A program made the position numbers and the translations under genes. This document shows positions 1 to 9,102 of a stretch of DNA of 64,000 nt, in pieces (the stretch's first letter is position 1; every line of letters starts with the position of its first letter). Origin of the DNA: Clostridiales bacterium (lineage in GTDB: Bacteria; Bacillota; Clostridia; Peptostreptococcales; Anaerovoracaceae); NCBI GenBank assembly GCA_015243575.1, contig CP042469.1, positions 3,190,929 to 3,254,928 of the forward strand, given 5' to 3'. The notes under the pieces were generated by a model that was not told the DNA's origin, made no database searches, and saw only the letters and a program-made list of their open reading frames with translations.

Positions 1-437
1 GCGCCCTCATAATTGGTTTCATAGTAGTGTCCGAGGGTCACGCCGCTGCGGTCATAATCGTACTGCCATGTGACAAAGCGGATTTCGTTGTCCTCGGACT
101 GCGTGGCGGCAAGAAGATGGTTGCCGAACTCCGAAATCAGACGGAAATCCCGAACGCTCTTACAATCCAGCGGCTTTGCGTTCAAATACAGGTCATAGCG
201 ATTTTTCAAGTCTAACAGCAGACTGTGAAGCTCATTCCGTTCTGCCACATACGGACTGTCCCGCCAGAAACGCATGGAGCCGGTCTTTTCAAATTGGCAG
301 ATTTCCTCCTGTCCCTTAAAAGTGGTAAGCAGGAGCTTTAGGTCGTGTTCGTCCGCTTCCTTGCGGACAGAGTAGCCCATAGCGGCTGCCTTTTTTGAAA
401 AGAGCGCCGCCAATTCAGGGATAATATCGTGCTTCAA
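1..437 (-). CDS. unknown accessory protein of the conjugative element (C-terminus beyond window)
   Basis: An open frame of 145 codons runs off the left edge of the window. It starts at a TTG (437-435) with GGAGGG five bases upstream, overlapping the end region of the next gene. The product begins LKHDIIPELAALFSKKAAA and looks like a soluble mixed alpha/beta protein, with no membrane segment or known motif that I recognise. It contains the segment FWRDSPYVAERNELHSLL and an aromatic-rich part near the cut (TWQYDYDRSGVTLGHYY). Position and spacing make it the last visible member of the parA-parB-helicase transcription unit. The frame has no internal stop and reads with the same GC-rich codon use as its neighbours, so it is very likely a real gene. 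Function unknown. Confidence 0.72.
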   Translation of the reverse strand, partial: MKHDIIPELAALFSKKAAAMGYSVRKEADEHDLKLLLTTFKGQEEICQFEKTGSMRFWRDSPYVAERNELHSLLLDLKNRYDLYLNAKPLDCKSVRDFRLISEFGNHLLAATQSEDNEIRFVTWQYDYDRSGVTLGHYYETNYEG

Positions 438-447
438 AAAATCCCTC

Positions 448-888
448 CTATCTCTCCATTTCTTCTGAATCTACTTCGATTGATTCGTTTTCCATTTCCA
501 GCAGACTTTTTCGGAACGCCGGAAAGTCCTCATCTGTAATGCCGTAATCGCGCCAAGCGTTCCAATCAGGAAGCGGGGGCGCATCCTCCGCGGTCAGCTC
601 GGAGTAATCGGTTATGGCCACTATTTCCGGTATATAGTGTTCGCCCATCTGCATAGGGGCAAGAACAGGAATAAGCTGGGTAGCTAAGTAGTTTTGATCG
701 TAGCACTTGTCAATGAACCCCAGCCGGGTATTCAAAAGAAAATGCCCCTCCAAGGTTTCCATGGTAATTTTAGGTGCAAGGGGATATTTTGCGATAAAGG
801 CAGCTATGTTTTCTGCATCCGCCTTGATGCAAATCTGTATATCCTCGTCCAGCCCCAATGTGTAAACGGCTAAGTATTTCTGATTCAT
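448..888 (-). CDS. unknown 146-residue accessory protein of the conjugative element
   Basis: The gene starts at ATG 888 with AGGAGG six bases upstream; that ribosome site overlaps the stop codon of the helicase gene, so the two are translationally close. The protein is acidic at its C-terminus (residues 110-146 rich in D and E) and has no membrane segment. Residues 1-60 resemble a small alpha/beta fold, starting MNQKYLAVYTLGLDEDIQI. I do not recognise a family. It sits between the methylase-helicase and another unknown gene in a compact minus-strand unit and is probably an accessory protein of element transfer or maintenance; this is inference from position only. Confidence 0.75.
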   Translation of the reverse strand: MNQKYLAVYTLGLDEDIQICIKADAENIAAFIAKYPLAPKITMETLEGHFLLNTRLGFIDKCYDQNYLATQLIPVLAPMQMGEHYIPEIVAITDYSELTAEDAPPLPDWNAWRDYGITDEDFPAFRKSLLEMENESIEVDSEEMER

Positions 889-897
889 ACATTCCTC

Positions 898-3800
898 CTA
901 CCTCTCAAATTCATTTTCTTCCTCATCTTCAGATGCGTACACGGACACCTTTTCCGGCTCAAAGCCCTGACCTGCAGTGTTGGAGAACCACTGCGACATA
1001 AAATCCTTCAAGTCCTGTACCATAGACGGCTTTGCCTGTGCCGTTTCATAAAAAAGCCCTACGTTGTCCTGTAAGAACGATGTAGGGTGAATGGAAAGGT
1101 TCTGTTTGTCGATGGTAAAGGTGATTTCCGGGTCGCGCATGGCGTCACCGTTTTGCTTGTAGTAGTGAGCGATACTGTACTCACCGCCGCCGATGGCCTC
1201 CAGTACCAAATCCTCAAAGCCGTCGCTTTTCAGCTTCATATAATAGGCGTCCCCATCCAGAATGGGGCTTGCGAATACCGCCAGCTTCTGATACAGCTTT
1301 TGCTCTAATGCAAGCCGTGATGGTGGGGGCTGTGTCCTGATGGGGGTGTTTTCCTCGCCGTCCGGGTCATAGTCCAATACCTCCATGCCGTCCTCGTCCG
1401 GCTCTAAAATCTCATCGGCACTGTCCTTAAACTCCAAGGCAAGGTCAAGCTCCACCTTTTTCCGCTGGAGCTGCGCCAGCTTTTCCTCGCCCAGGAACGG
1501 TTTCTGGCTTTCCAGCCTTGCCGCCTCAAGCTGCCGGTGCAAATCCGCAAGCTCCGCTTGGCAAACCTCCAAATCACCGGCAATATGCTCCGCCAGATTT
1601 TCAATACGGGTGATGTTGCCAAGGGCGGACTCTCCCATATCGGTGGCATAGCTGCGCTGTCCGTCCAAAACAATCCGAACGCCGCTCATCATGCCCCGGT
1701 GCAGGGAAACTGAAAAGCCCGCATAGCTGCCCATATCCAGAGTATCGCCTGTTTGCCTCCCCAGCTTGCGGGCGCGTACCATAAAGTGTTCGGCGGCTTT
1801 GGTTCTCTCATCATGGGTTCTGCCGTCAATCACCATCTGAAATTCAGCCGGTTTATTTTGTCGGTAGGCTTCAAGGTCGGCGGTCATTTTTACAATCTTC
1901 TTTTCCGTACTTGTAATTTCATTCGGATACCGCTTGGAAATATCGTATTGCAGGCTATTGCGCTTGCTCTGCCATGAGGATTTCAGCACCGTCAGGCGGC
2001 TGATTTCGTTATCCGTTTCCATCTTTTCCTTAATCCTTGGGTCAGAAACGGCAAGGGCCTTGAACTCGGCGTACTGGAGCATGGTGCTGTCCACGTCCTC
2101 ACAGCTTCTGAGGGTGGAGCGGCCGGTCATGATCTGGCTGATATACCGCTGTTTTTGCTCTAAAATCTGCCACAGGTAGGCATCAAAGGTCTGTTCCGTA
2201 ATGTAGTTGAAAATGGAAATCTCGGGGTTGTCGTTGCCCTGACGAAGAATGCGTCCGTTGCGCTGAATCAGGTCGGAGGGGCGCCACGGCACATCTAAAT
2301 GATGGAGCGCAATCAGCTTATTTTGCACATTCATACCGGTTCCCATCTTGCTGGTGCTGCCCATCAGGATACGGATTTCACCGGTGCGGACCTTTTCAAA
2401 AAGCTGTTCCCGCTGTACATCCGTCCGCGCATCATGAATGAAGGCAATTTCCTCCGACTTTACGCCCTGTGCAATCAAAGCGTCTTTGGTTGCCTCGTAA
2501 AAATTAAAACTGCCGTCACCCTTTGGAGTCCCCATATCACAAAAGATAAGCTGGGCCAGCCGTTTCTCTGCGGTTTCGTGATAGATTTCCGCAGCCTTTC
2601 GGGCGCAAACATTAAGCTTGGTATTGGGATCGTCCGGCAAGTCCGGGTCAATGGCTCTTGGGTCGGTGGAGAGCAGGCGGGCTTCCAGCGTGAGCTTTAG
2701 AAAATTATCCTCAGAGCTGTCCACCTCGCCGTTTCGGATTTTCTCCGCCCGTTCCCCAAGCTCCATAACGATGCGTTTCTTCTCCGGGGTGATTTCCGTC
2801 TTTACGATCTGCACCGCGCCGGTTTTTAGCTTTGGTGTCGGCAAATCCAGCATATCGGCTGTTTTGATGTCGGCAATCATCAGGAACATATTCATGAGTT
2901 CCGGCAAATTGTGAAACTTCGCAAACCGGTTCTTCATCTGATAGCCGCTGCCCTCCGGCTTGATTTCCAGAGAGGACTCAATCACGCCGTAGGTGCTTGC
3001 CCAGCTATCAAACATCAGCAGCCCGCGATCTTCCAGCGCCTTCGGCTGCAAGGTTTTTTGCAGTACATACAGCTCCGCCATGGTGTTGGAAATAGGCGTA
3101 CCGGTAAGATATACCACACCTTTACCATTGTTCAGGTCATTGATGTACTGGCATTTTTGGTGCATATCCATGGCACGCTGGCTGCTGATACCGGTAATGC
3201 CTGCCACATTACGCATTTTGGTGTAAGAAAAGTTGTTTTTATAGGCATGGGCCTCATCCACAAACAGGGCGTCCACACCTAATTCCTCAAAGCTGACAAC
3301 ATCGTCTTTCTTCTCAGCCTTGAACAGCCGGTCATACCGGAATTGGAGATTGGATTTGAAAATCTCCATCTGCTTGAGTGGCCAGTCCTTACCGGCATTG
3401 GCTTTTTGCTCCGCAATGGCGTCGGTGATCGCCTCAATTTCCGCTTCCATCGCCGCAAGCTGCCGTTCTCTGGATAAGCCGATTAGTTCAAAGCTGCTGT
3501 GCCCCATAATAACGGCGTCGTATTCACCGGTGGCAATCCGGCTGACAAAACGGCGGCGGTTCTTTTTCTCAAAATCCTTTTTCTCCGCTACTAAAATATT
3601 GGCGTTGGGGTACATTTTCATATAGTGGGTTGCCCATTCACCTACAAGATGATTCGGCACGGCATACAAAGGCTTGTGAATGGCTCCCAGTCGCTTCATT
3701 TCATACCCCAGCCCGATTGCGGCATAGGTTTTTCCGGCGCCCACCTCATGGGCCATCAGCAGATTGCCGTCCCCGTAAAGACCGTGGGCGATTACATCTC

Positions 3801-6800
3801 GCTGGTGCTTGCGCAGAGTAATTCCCTCCGCCATATCAGGCAGGAGCAGATCATCACCGTTGTATTCACGGGGTCTGATGTTATTAAAACGGTCATTGTA
3901 GAGCTTGGTCAGGTTTGCGCCGCGCTCCGGGTCGGCAAACAGCCAGCTTTCAAAGGCCATTTTGATTTCGGCCTGTTTTTCACGGGCCAGTATGGTTTCC
4001 TTTTTATTGAGAACATATCTGGTCTTTTCCTCGCCGGTATCCGGGTCAATGTAGTCTACCGGGTCTTTGACCTCCACAGGGCGCAGATTCAGGGTGGTTT
4101 CCAGTATGTCATAGGCGTTCATCCGGTCTGTGCCATAGGACTGGTTGACCGTGACGGAGGTGCGTTCTGTACTTTTGCTGGTAATGTGGTAAGCGCCGCT
4201 GTAACGGGAAAATTCAAGGAAAATGCCAAACCGTCCCTCCTGATTACCCGGTGCGGTCTGGAAGGTATCGTACATAAATTGCTGGTAAATCTCCGGTGGA
4301 ATCCATGTGGAACCCAACGTAAAGCTGATGTCCTGCGGGGTCAGTGGAACCGGCTGCACCAGCTTGAGGGCGTCCACGTTGCGGCTGAACCGTTCCGGTT
4401 CTTCCTCCGCCTTTAAGATGGCGGCCGTCAGCTTATCCCTCACATAACCGCTTAAATACTCGTCAGCGGTTTTCCAGCCGGTATGGGGATTGCCGGTGTA
4501 ATCCTCCGGGTCCTGGTAAATCCTATCGCCCAGCTCCGCTATGATTTCATCCGGGGTGGCCTTGCAGTGGTCGGGACGCTGATAGAGCCAGGACATATAG
4601 GCAAGGTCAACTTTGCCCTTAACATTTAGGGAAACCATCAGGGCTTCCTCTGCGGAATGGACCGTTTTTGGCATAACCTTGGGCTTAATGGTGGCCTTAT
4701 AGAAAATAGCGGTCTTATCCCATGTGTCCTTTTGATCTTTCTTTTCCGCTTCAATGGACCGGAGCAGCGGCGCATTGGCGTCCCTCGAAAACGCCATGAC
4801 ATTGGCGTAGGAATTGAGATACCCCTGCTTTTTGACAAAGGCATCATAAACTTGATTCAGATGGGCGATATGCTCCTGAAGCTGCTTTTCATATTCCATC
4901 GTGGGCAGCTCATGGAGGTCGGCATATTCGCTGTTCTGGAAATCGATCAGGCTGCGAATGGCTGCCGTAATGCCCAGCATACCCCGGATACGCTCGGCTT
5001 TCCGTCCGGTGATATTCTGCTTATACATCCGGGAATTCTCACGGTAATACAGCTCACTATCCATCAGCCCATAGCTGAAATTGCGCACGTTAGGGTCGGC
5101 AGGGATAGACTCCGGCAGCATTTCCTTTTCGTCCTCGTATTCCGAGGTGGCTTCGGTATATTCGCCGTCCAGATAGGAAATGGCGCGCTCCAGCCGTTCG
5201 TTCAAGTCCTCACCGGGTATGGGGTGGCAGACGGTGGTCTTTTCGTTGCCGAACATGGATTCATCAAATACCATTTCGCCCAGCACCATTTCCGGGTGGT
5301 CGATAAAATAGCGGTTCATAGGGATGCCGTCTGCGTTCTGCTCCACAGAAAGCCATGGGCTGTTTTCCTCGTCCGCTACGATTTCCCGTTCCCGCTTTTT
5401 AAGGAACAGAATATCCGTGGTGGCTTCCGTTCCGGCCACTTGCTTGAAAGCGTTATTCGGCAGACGAATGGCACCGATCAGCTCGGCTTTCCCGGCAATG
5501 TATTTGCGCATTTTGGAATTTGCCTTGTCCATGGTGAATTTGGAAGTGATCAGCGCCAGCATACCGCCCGGACGAACCTTATCCAGTGACTTGGCAATAA
5601 AATAATCATGGATGGGGAGATTATATTTGTTGTAGCGCGGGTCATCTACCTTAATGGCATTGAAAGGCACGTTGCCCACCATGACATCAAAGAAGTGATC
5701 GGAAAAGGCCGTCTGTTCAAAGCCAGCCACTTGAATATCCGCGTCAGGGTAAAGGTGCTTGGCAATATGGCCGGGGATGGGGTCGATTTCACAGCCGTAG
5801 AGCTTGGAACCGTCCATGCTGTCCGGCAGGACAGAGAAAAAGTTTCCTGTGCCAAGGGCAGGGTCTAAGATATTGCCGCCCCGAAATCCCATGCGTTCCA
5901 AGCCTTTATAAATGTGGCTGACAACGCTTTGCTCCGTGTAGTAGGAGGTCAGGGTGCTTTTCTGCGCTGCCTGAAATTCCTCGTCGGTGAGCAGGCTTTT
6001 GATTTCATCAAATTCTTTTTCCCATCCGCTTTTATCCGGTGTCAGGGCATTGGCAAGGCCGCCCCAGCCCACAAACCGGGCAAGGGTAATCTGTTCCTCG
6101 GCGGCAGCAATGCGCCCCTGTGCCTGCAATTCTTTCAGCAGGCGGATGGCCTCAATATTGTTTCTGCACTTGGTTTTCGGGCCGCCGTCATATAAATGAT
6201 GGTCGGGGGAATAGTGGTAATTTAAGCCCTCCCCCCATGCACGGGCATGGAAATCATCCATAATGGTATGGCTGTATTCATCATTGGACTGATTGACAAG
6301 GGTGACAGCGTGGATTGCCGCCTTGGTTTCTTCGCTGTCATCACCGCTTTGTACCGCCTCCACCACCATAGAAGCAAGCTCGCCCTCGGTATAATGGTCT
6401 TTCAGCGGCTTGCAGTCCGCAATTTCAGATAGCGGTACACGCTCCGTAATTTTCAGGCGGTTCAGGTTCTTGAGCTGGGCAATATCACCGATTTCCACCG
6501 TGCGGCCGTCGTGCAGAAATCTAACGATTTCAAATACCCGGTCATGGTAATAGATGCGCTCACCCTCCGTAAACGGCAGGGCCTGCGGCTCATCGGCATT
6601 TCCGTCAATTACGCTGTCATTATTATCGTCCGCGCTGTCCTCATAGCTGTCCTGTGAAGCGAGAGCCATATCGAAAAGGGTAAGCTGCCTGTCAGGGGAT
6701 TCCTGTACCGGTTCAGGGGCAGGGATATAAACGGTTCTGCCCTCGGCTTCCAGTTCCGCTTTATCGTCCTCCGTCAGATACCTGTCCTGCCGGATCAGGT

Positions 6801-9102
6801 CAGCGATACCGCTTTCCACCCGATTCCACGAAAGGACCTCATGCAGTTCCAACGTGCCGGACCGGTAATCAATCGCCAGCCCTTTCGGAGTGGACTCCAA
6901 GTGCCACTGACCGCCGTTTCCCGGACTACGGTAGCAGCCATAGGAGTTGTATTCCTTTCGGATAAATGATGCCCGGTTTTTCTTGGCAGGCATGGACAGC
7001 ACCGCTTGGCATATCCGCTGTCTGCCGCCCTGTTTGCCGCTTCCGTGCTGAAGGTATTCGTCAATAATCCGCTGTCTGTCCTGTTCGGATAAATCAGCGG
7101 ATACGATAGTTTCCTCCGGCTCCGATTCATCATTGTCCGATACGCCCCGCATTTCGTCTATTTCATCCGGTATTGAGAAATCGTCAATCATGCTGTCTGC
7201 GGAACTGAACGGATATGCGCCTATCAGAATCAGGCTGTCTATACGGTTTGTAAGCTCTACATAGCTGGCGGCAAACTGCTGTCCCTCTGTTTCAAAGGTC
7301 AATCCCTCACTGTCGGCAAGGATATGCAGATAATCGCCGGTTTTTGTAACGTATTCCGTATCCAGCTTGCCGTAAAAGGCTTTCAGGATTTTTGCTTTCG
7401 TGGTCTGCTTATGGCCGCCCTCAAAGAATTTATGGATTTCCGATACCCATTCCCGCGTATCAGGAGTAATGTCATCGGCGCACAGCACCACATCAATAAG
7501 GTCAGAGATTTCTTCCTTGTCGAGCGTTGATGCAAAGGAAGTGGTTTGAATATCCATGGGCTGTACGTTTAAATCAGGCACCGGCGTGATGGGCATATCT
7601 ACGCTGGCAGCTTTCTGCTCAACCCCTGCCATTTGTTTTTCGTAACGTTCGATGTCCTGCGTTGTCAGCCAATTCGGTTTTTCAAGTACGGCATTGTAAA
7701 GCTCCCACATCTTGGCGATTTGGTTTTTTACGTTTCCCGCCCATAAATGCTTTTCATGTCCTTGCCCTGCGCCTAAGAAATATTCACAATCAGATTGCAG
7801 GCGGCTCAATAGCTGATACGAAAAAGACGTGTCTTGTTCCGTTGGCTCTGCTGCTTTTTCCTCCGCAGGGGAGATTTCCTGTGCTGTTTTGGGTGGTACA
7901 ACGAAAAAGCCGCCCACAGACGGCTGTTTACCATCTGTGGGCGGCTCTGCGGTTTCTGTTATCGGGGGCGCAGTACCAGTTCGCTGATCACGATTTCCTC
8001 CGCTGTGGAGGTTATCATGCTCATGTGTCCGGCTCTCTCCAGCGTGTCCTCGGTGTCCGGCATCGGCTGGGCCGTTAGAAGTTCCTGTATCAGCCGTTCC
8101 TTGCGGTTCTCCGCTTCCTCGTCCACCTTCAATATCACTTCGTTGATTTTGCCCTGTGCCACCAGCTCCGACATGCGGTGCGGGTGATTTTCCAGCATGT
8201 AGTTCTTCCACAGGCTCCCGAATCCGCCCACCGGCGTCCGGTCGGTTTCCACGTTCTCCGAGATTTGCAGGTCGGGGTACAGCATCCCGTCCTCGCCCTG
8301 CTGATAGGTGAGGTTCATTAACGGTTCGGTTCTCATAAATTTGGCTCCTTTCGATTTTGATTTGCTGAATTTCCTGATGGATTTCTTTCAGGATAGGTCT
8401 GGAAAGGGACACCGTACAGCTCCCCATTGCCATAAAAAGCTCCAAGCTGTTAAAGTGGCTTATGGTGGCAAATGCGTTTTCCTCAAATAACTCTGTGGAA
8501 AGTCCGCATTTCTGAAATACGGTGTAGGCAACGCTGTCCGTGATAAGCTCCGTAAACTCCGCTTTTACCGCTTCGATAGGAGCATCATAAAGCATACTGC
8601 TTTCATCCCGCACCTTGAAGTCTTCCATATACTCCGGTAAAACCTGACGCACCCGCTGCTGAATCAGCTTATACAGGCACAATTCTATGCTGGTGGCAGG
8701 GGTATGGTACTTTTCATGGAATTTAACAAGCAGGCTGGGCTTGTACTGATCCTCCAGTTCCCACAGATAGCCTAAAACCCGCTTGAAGCTCTGCTCGTCA
8801 CCATTGGTATCCATGAAGTCAAACAGGTGCTTGAGGCTTGCTGTGGGGTTTACCATGTCAACGACCGCAATGCCTTTTGCGCCCCTGTTAATGTTCCGGT
8901 TAATCCGCCTGTCATGCCACTCGTCAAAGGTGGCAAGCTGGCTTGCGTCGGGGCGCTGGGCATAAATCAGGACGGCGTTATCAAAAGAGCGCTTATAGTA
9001 CCTTGCCACACAGGAAAGCAAACCTTTCCACTCCGCAGGGCTTTTCGTGTATTCCTGCACCGACTTTTTATAGAGGTCGGCAAGAATGGTTATTTTGCTC
9101 AA
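898..9102 (-). CDS. giant N6-adenine DNA methylase / SNF2-type helicase polyvalent protein
   Basis: A 2,734-residue cytoplasmic protein of the type carried by conjugative elements and large phages, thought to protect incoming DNA. Order of parts: an N-terminal polyvalent-protein domain (about 1-110); a low-complexity Gly/Arg/Ala stretch (about 256-390) that overlaps a second gene in another frame; small accessory domains (about 690-960); an N6-adenine methylase with DPALGTGNF near residue 1081 and GNVPFN near 1142 (an NPPF-like catalytic motif); a superfamily 2 helicase with AHEVGAGKT near 1784, VDEAHAYKN near 1949, LTGTPISNT and QRNGRILRQGN near 2282; then a coiled coil and an acidic tail. 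The start is TTG 9102, overlapping the parB stop, with GGAGGTG nine bases upstream. Both catalytic halves look intact. It could modify or remodel element DNA during transfer; antirestriction is the usual proposal for such fusions, not proven here. Confidence 0.9.
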   Translation of the reverse strand: MSKITILADLYKKSVQEYTKSPAEWKGLLSCVARYYKRSFDNAVLIYAQRPDASQLATFDEWHDRRINRNINRGAKGIAVVDMVNPTASLKHLFDFMDTNGDEQSFKRVLGYLWELEDQYKPSLLVKFHEKYHTPATSIELCLYKLIQQRVRQVLPEYMEDFKVRDESSMLYDAPIEAVKAEFTELITDSVAYTVFQKCGLSTELFEENAFATISHFNSLELFMAMGSCTVSLSRPILKEIHQEIQQIKIERSQIYENRTVNEPHLSAGRGRDAVPRPANLGERGNRPDAGGRIREPVEELHAGKSPAPHVGAGGTGQNQRSDIEGGRGSGEPQGTADTGTSNGPADAGHRGHAGESRTHEHDNLHSGGNRDQRTGTAPPITETAEPPTDGKQPSVGGFFVVPPKTAQEISPAEEKAAEPTEQDTSFSYQLLSRLQSDCEYFLGAGQGHEKHLWAGNVKNQIAKMWELYNAVLEKPNWLTTQDIERYEKQMAGVEQKAASVDMPITPVPDLNVQPMDIQTTSFASTLDKEEISDLIDVVLCADDITPDTREWVSEIHKFFEGGHKQTTKAKILKAFYGKLDTEYVTKTGDYLHILADSEGLTFETEGQQFAASYVELTNRIDSLILIGAYPFSSADSMIDDFSIPDEIDEMRGVSDNDESEPEETIVSADLSEQDRQRIIDEYLQHGSGKQGGRQRICQAVLSMPAKKNRASFIRKEYNSYGCYRSPGNGGQWHLESTPKGLAIDYRSGTLELHEVLSWNRVESGIADLIRQDRYLTEDDKAELEAEGRTVYIPAPEPVQESPDRQLTLFDMALASQDSYEDSADDNNDSVIDGNADEPQALPFTEGERIYYHDRVFEIVRFLHDGRTVEIGDIAQLKNLNRLKITERVPLSEIADCKPLKDHYTEGELASMVVEAVQSGDDSEETKAAIHAVTLVNQSNDEYSHTIMDDFHARAWGEGLNYHYSPDHHLYDGGPKTKCRNNIEAIRLLKELQAQGRIAAAEEQITLARFVGWGGLANALTPDKSGWEKEFDEIKSLLTDEEFQAAQKSTLTSYYTEQSVVSHIYKGLERMGFRGGNILDPALGTGNFFSVLPDSMDGSKLYGCEIDPIPGHIAKHLYPDADIQVAGFEQTAFSDHFFDVMVGNVPFNAIKVDDPRYNKYNLPIHDYFIAKSLDKVRPGGMLALITSKFTMDKANSKMRKYIAGKAELIGAIRLPNNAFKQVAGTEATTDILFLKKREREIVADEENSPWLSVEQNADGIPMNRYFIDHPEMVLGEMVFDESMFGNEKTTVCHPIPGEDLNERLERAISYLDGEYTEATSEYEDEKEMLPESIPADPNVRNFSYGLMDSELYYRENSRMYKQNITGRKAERIRGMLGITAAIRSLIDFQNSEYADLHELPTMEYEKQLQEHIAHLNQVYDAFVKKQGYLNSYANVMAFSRDANAPLLRSIEAEKKDQKDTWDKTAIFYKATIKPKVMPKTVHSAEEALMVSLNVKGKVDLAYMSWLYQRPDHCKATPDEIIAELGDRIYQDPEDYTGNPHTGWKTADEYLSGYVRDKLTAAILKAEEEPERFSRNVDALKLVQPVPLTPQDISFTLGSTWIPPEIYQQFMYDTFQTAPGNQEGRFGIFLEFSRYSGAYHITSKSTERTSVTVNQSYGTDRMNAYDILETTLNLRPVEVKDPVDYIDPDTGEEKTRYVLNKKETILAREKQAEIKMAFESWLFADPERGANLTKLYNDRFNNIRPREYNGDDLLLPDMAEGITLRKHQRDVIAHGLYGDGNLLMAHEVGAGKTYAAIGLGYEMKRLGAIHKPLYAVPNHLVGEWATHYMKMYPNANILVAEKKDFEKKNRRRFVSRIATGEYDAVIMGHSSFELIGLSRERQLAAMEAEIEAITDAIAEQKANAGKDWPLKQMEIFKSNLQFRYDRLFKAEKKDDVVSFEELGVDALFVDEAHAYKNNFSYTKMRNVAGITGISSQRAMDMHQKCQYINDLNNGKGVVYLTGTPISNTMAELYVLQKTLQPKALEDRGLLMFDSWASTYGVIESSLEIKPEGSGYQMKNRFAKFHNLPELMNMFLMIADIKTADMLDLPTPKLKTGAVQIVKTEITPEKKRIVMELGERAEKIRNGEVDSSEDNFLKLTLEARLLSTDPRAIDPDLPDDPNTKLNVCARKAAEIYHETAEKRLAQLIFCDMGTPKGDGSFNFYEATKDALIAQGVKSEEIAFIHDARTDVQREQLFEKVRTGEIRILMGSTSKMGTGMNVQNKLIALHHLDVPWRPSDLIQRNGRILRQGNDNPEISIFNYITEQTFDAYLWQILEQKQRYISQIMTGRSTLRSCEDVDSTMLQYAEFKALAVSDPRIKEKMETDNEISRLTVLKSSWQSKRNSLQYDISKRYPNEITSTEKKIVKMTADLEAYRQNKPAEFQMVIDGRTHDERTKAAEHFMVRARKLGRQTGDTLDMGSYAGFSVSLHRGMMSGVRIVLDGQRSYATDMGESALGNITRIENLAEHIAGDLEVCQAELADLHRQLEAARLESQKPFLGEEKLAQLQRKKVELDLALEFKDSADEILEPDEDGMEVLDYDPDGEENTPIRTQPPPSRLALEQKLYQKLAVFASPILDGDAYYMKLKSDGFEDLVLEAIGGGEYSIAHYYKQNGDAMRDPEITFTIDKQNLSIHPTSFLQDNVGLFYETAQAKPSMVQDLKDFMSQWFSNTAGQGFEPEKVSVYASEDEEENEFER
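7959..8336 (-). CDS. TnpV-like protein, nested out of frame inside the helicase gene
   Basis: A 125-codon frame on the same strand as the giant helicase gene, shifted by one base and wholly inside it. It starts at ATG 8336 with a good AAAGGAG eight bases upstream. The product has the layout of TnpV proteins of Firmicutes transposons: an N-terminal MNLTY start region with DGMLYPDL, then VGGFGSLWKNYMLENHP, a helical part KINEVILKVDEEAENRKERL, and the family-typical end STAEEIVISELV. The helicase frame over the same bases reads as a Gly/Arg/Ala-rich linker without domain character, as expected if the TnpV frame is the constrained one. Recognition is by sequence memory, not a search. The TnpV role itself is unknown; expression as a separate protein is inferred from the ribosome site. 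Confidence 0.62.
   Translation of the reverse strand: MRTEPLMNLTYQQGEDGMLYPDLQISENVETDRTPVGGFGSLWKNYMLENHPHRMSELVAQGKINEVILKVDEEAENRKERLIQELLTAQPMPDTEDTLERAGHMSMITSTAEEIVISELVLRPR

Noticed and set aside
6795-7133. 112-codon minus-strand frame inside the helicase gene
   Set aside because: Basic, Trp/Arg-rich, no family look and no ribosome site, unlike the nested TnpV-like frame.
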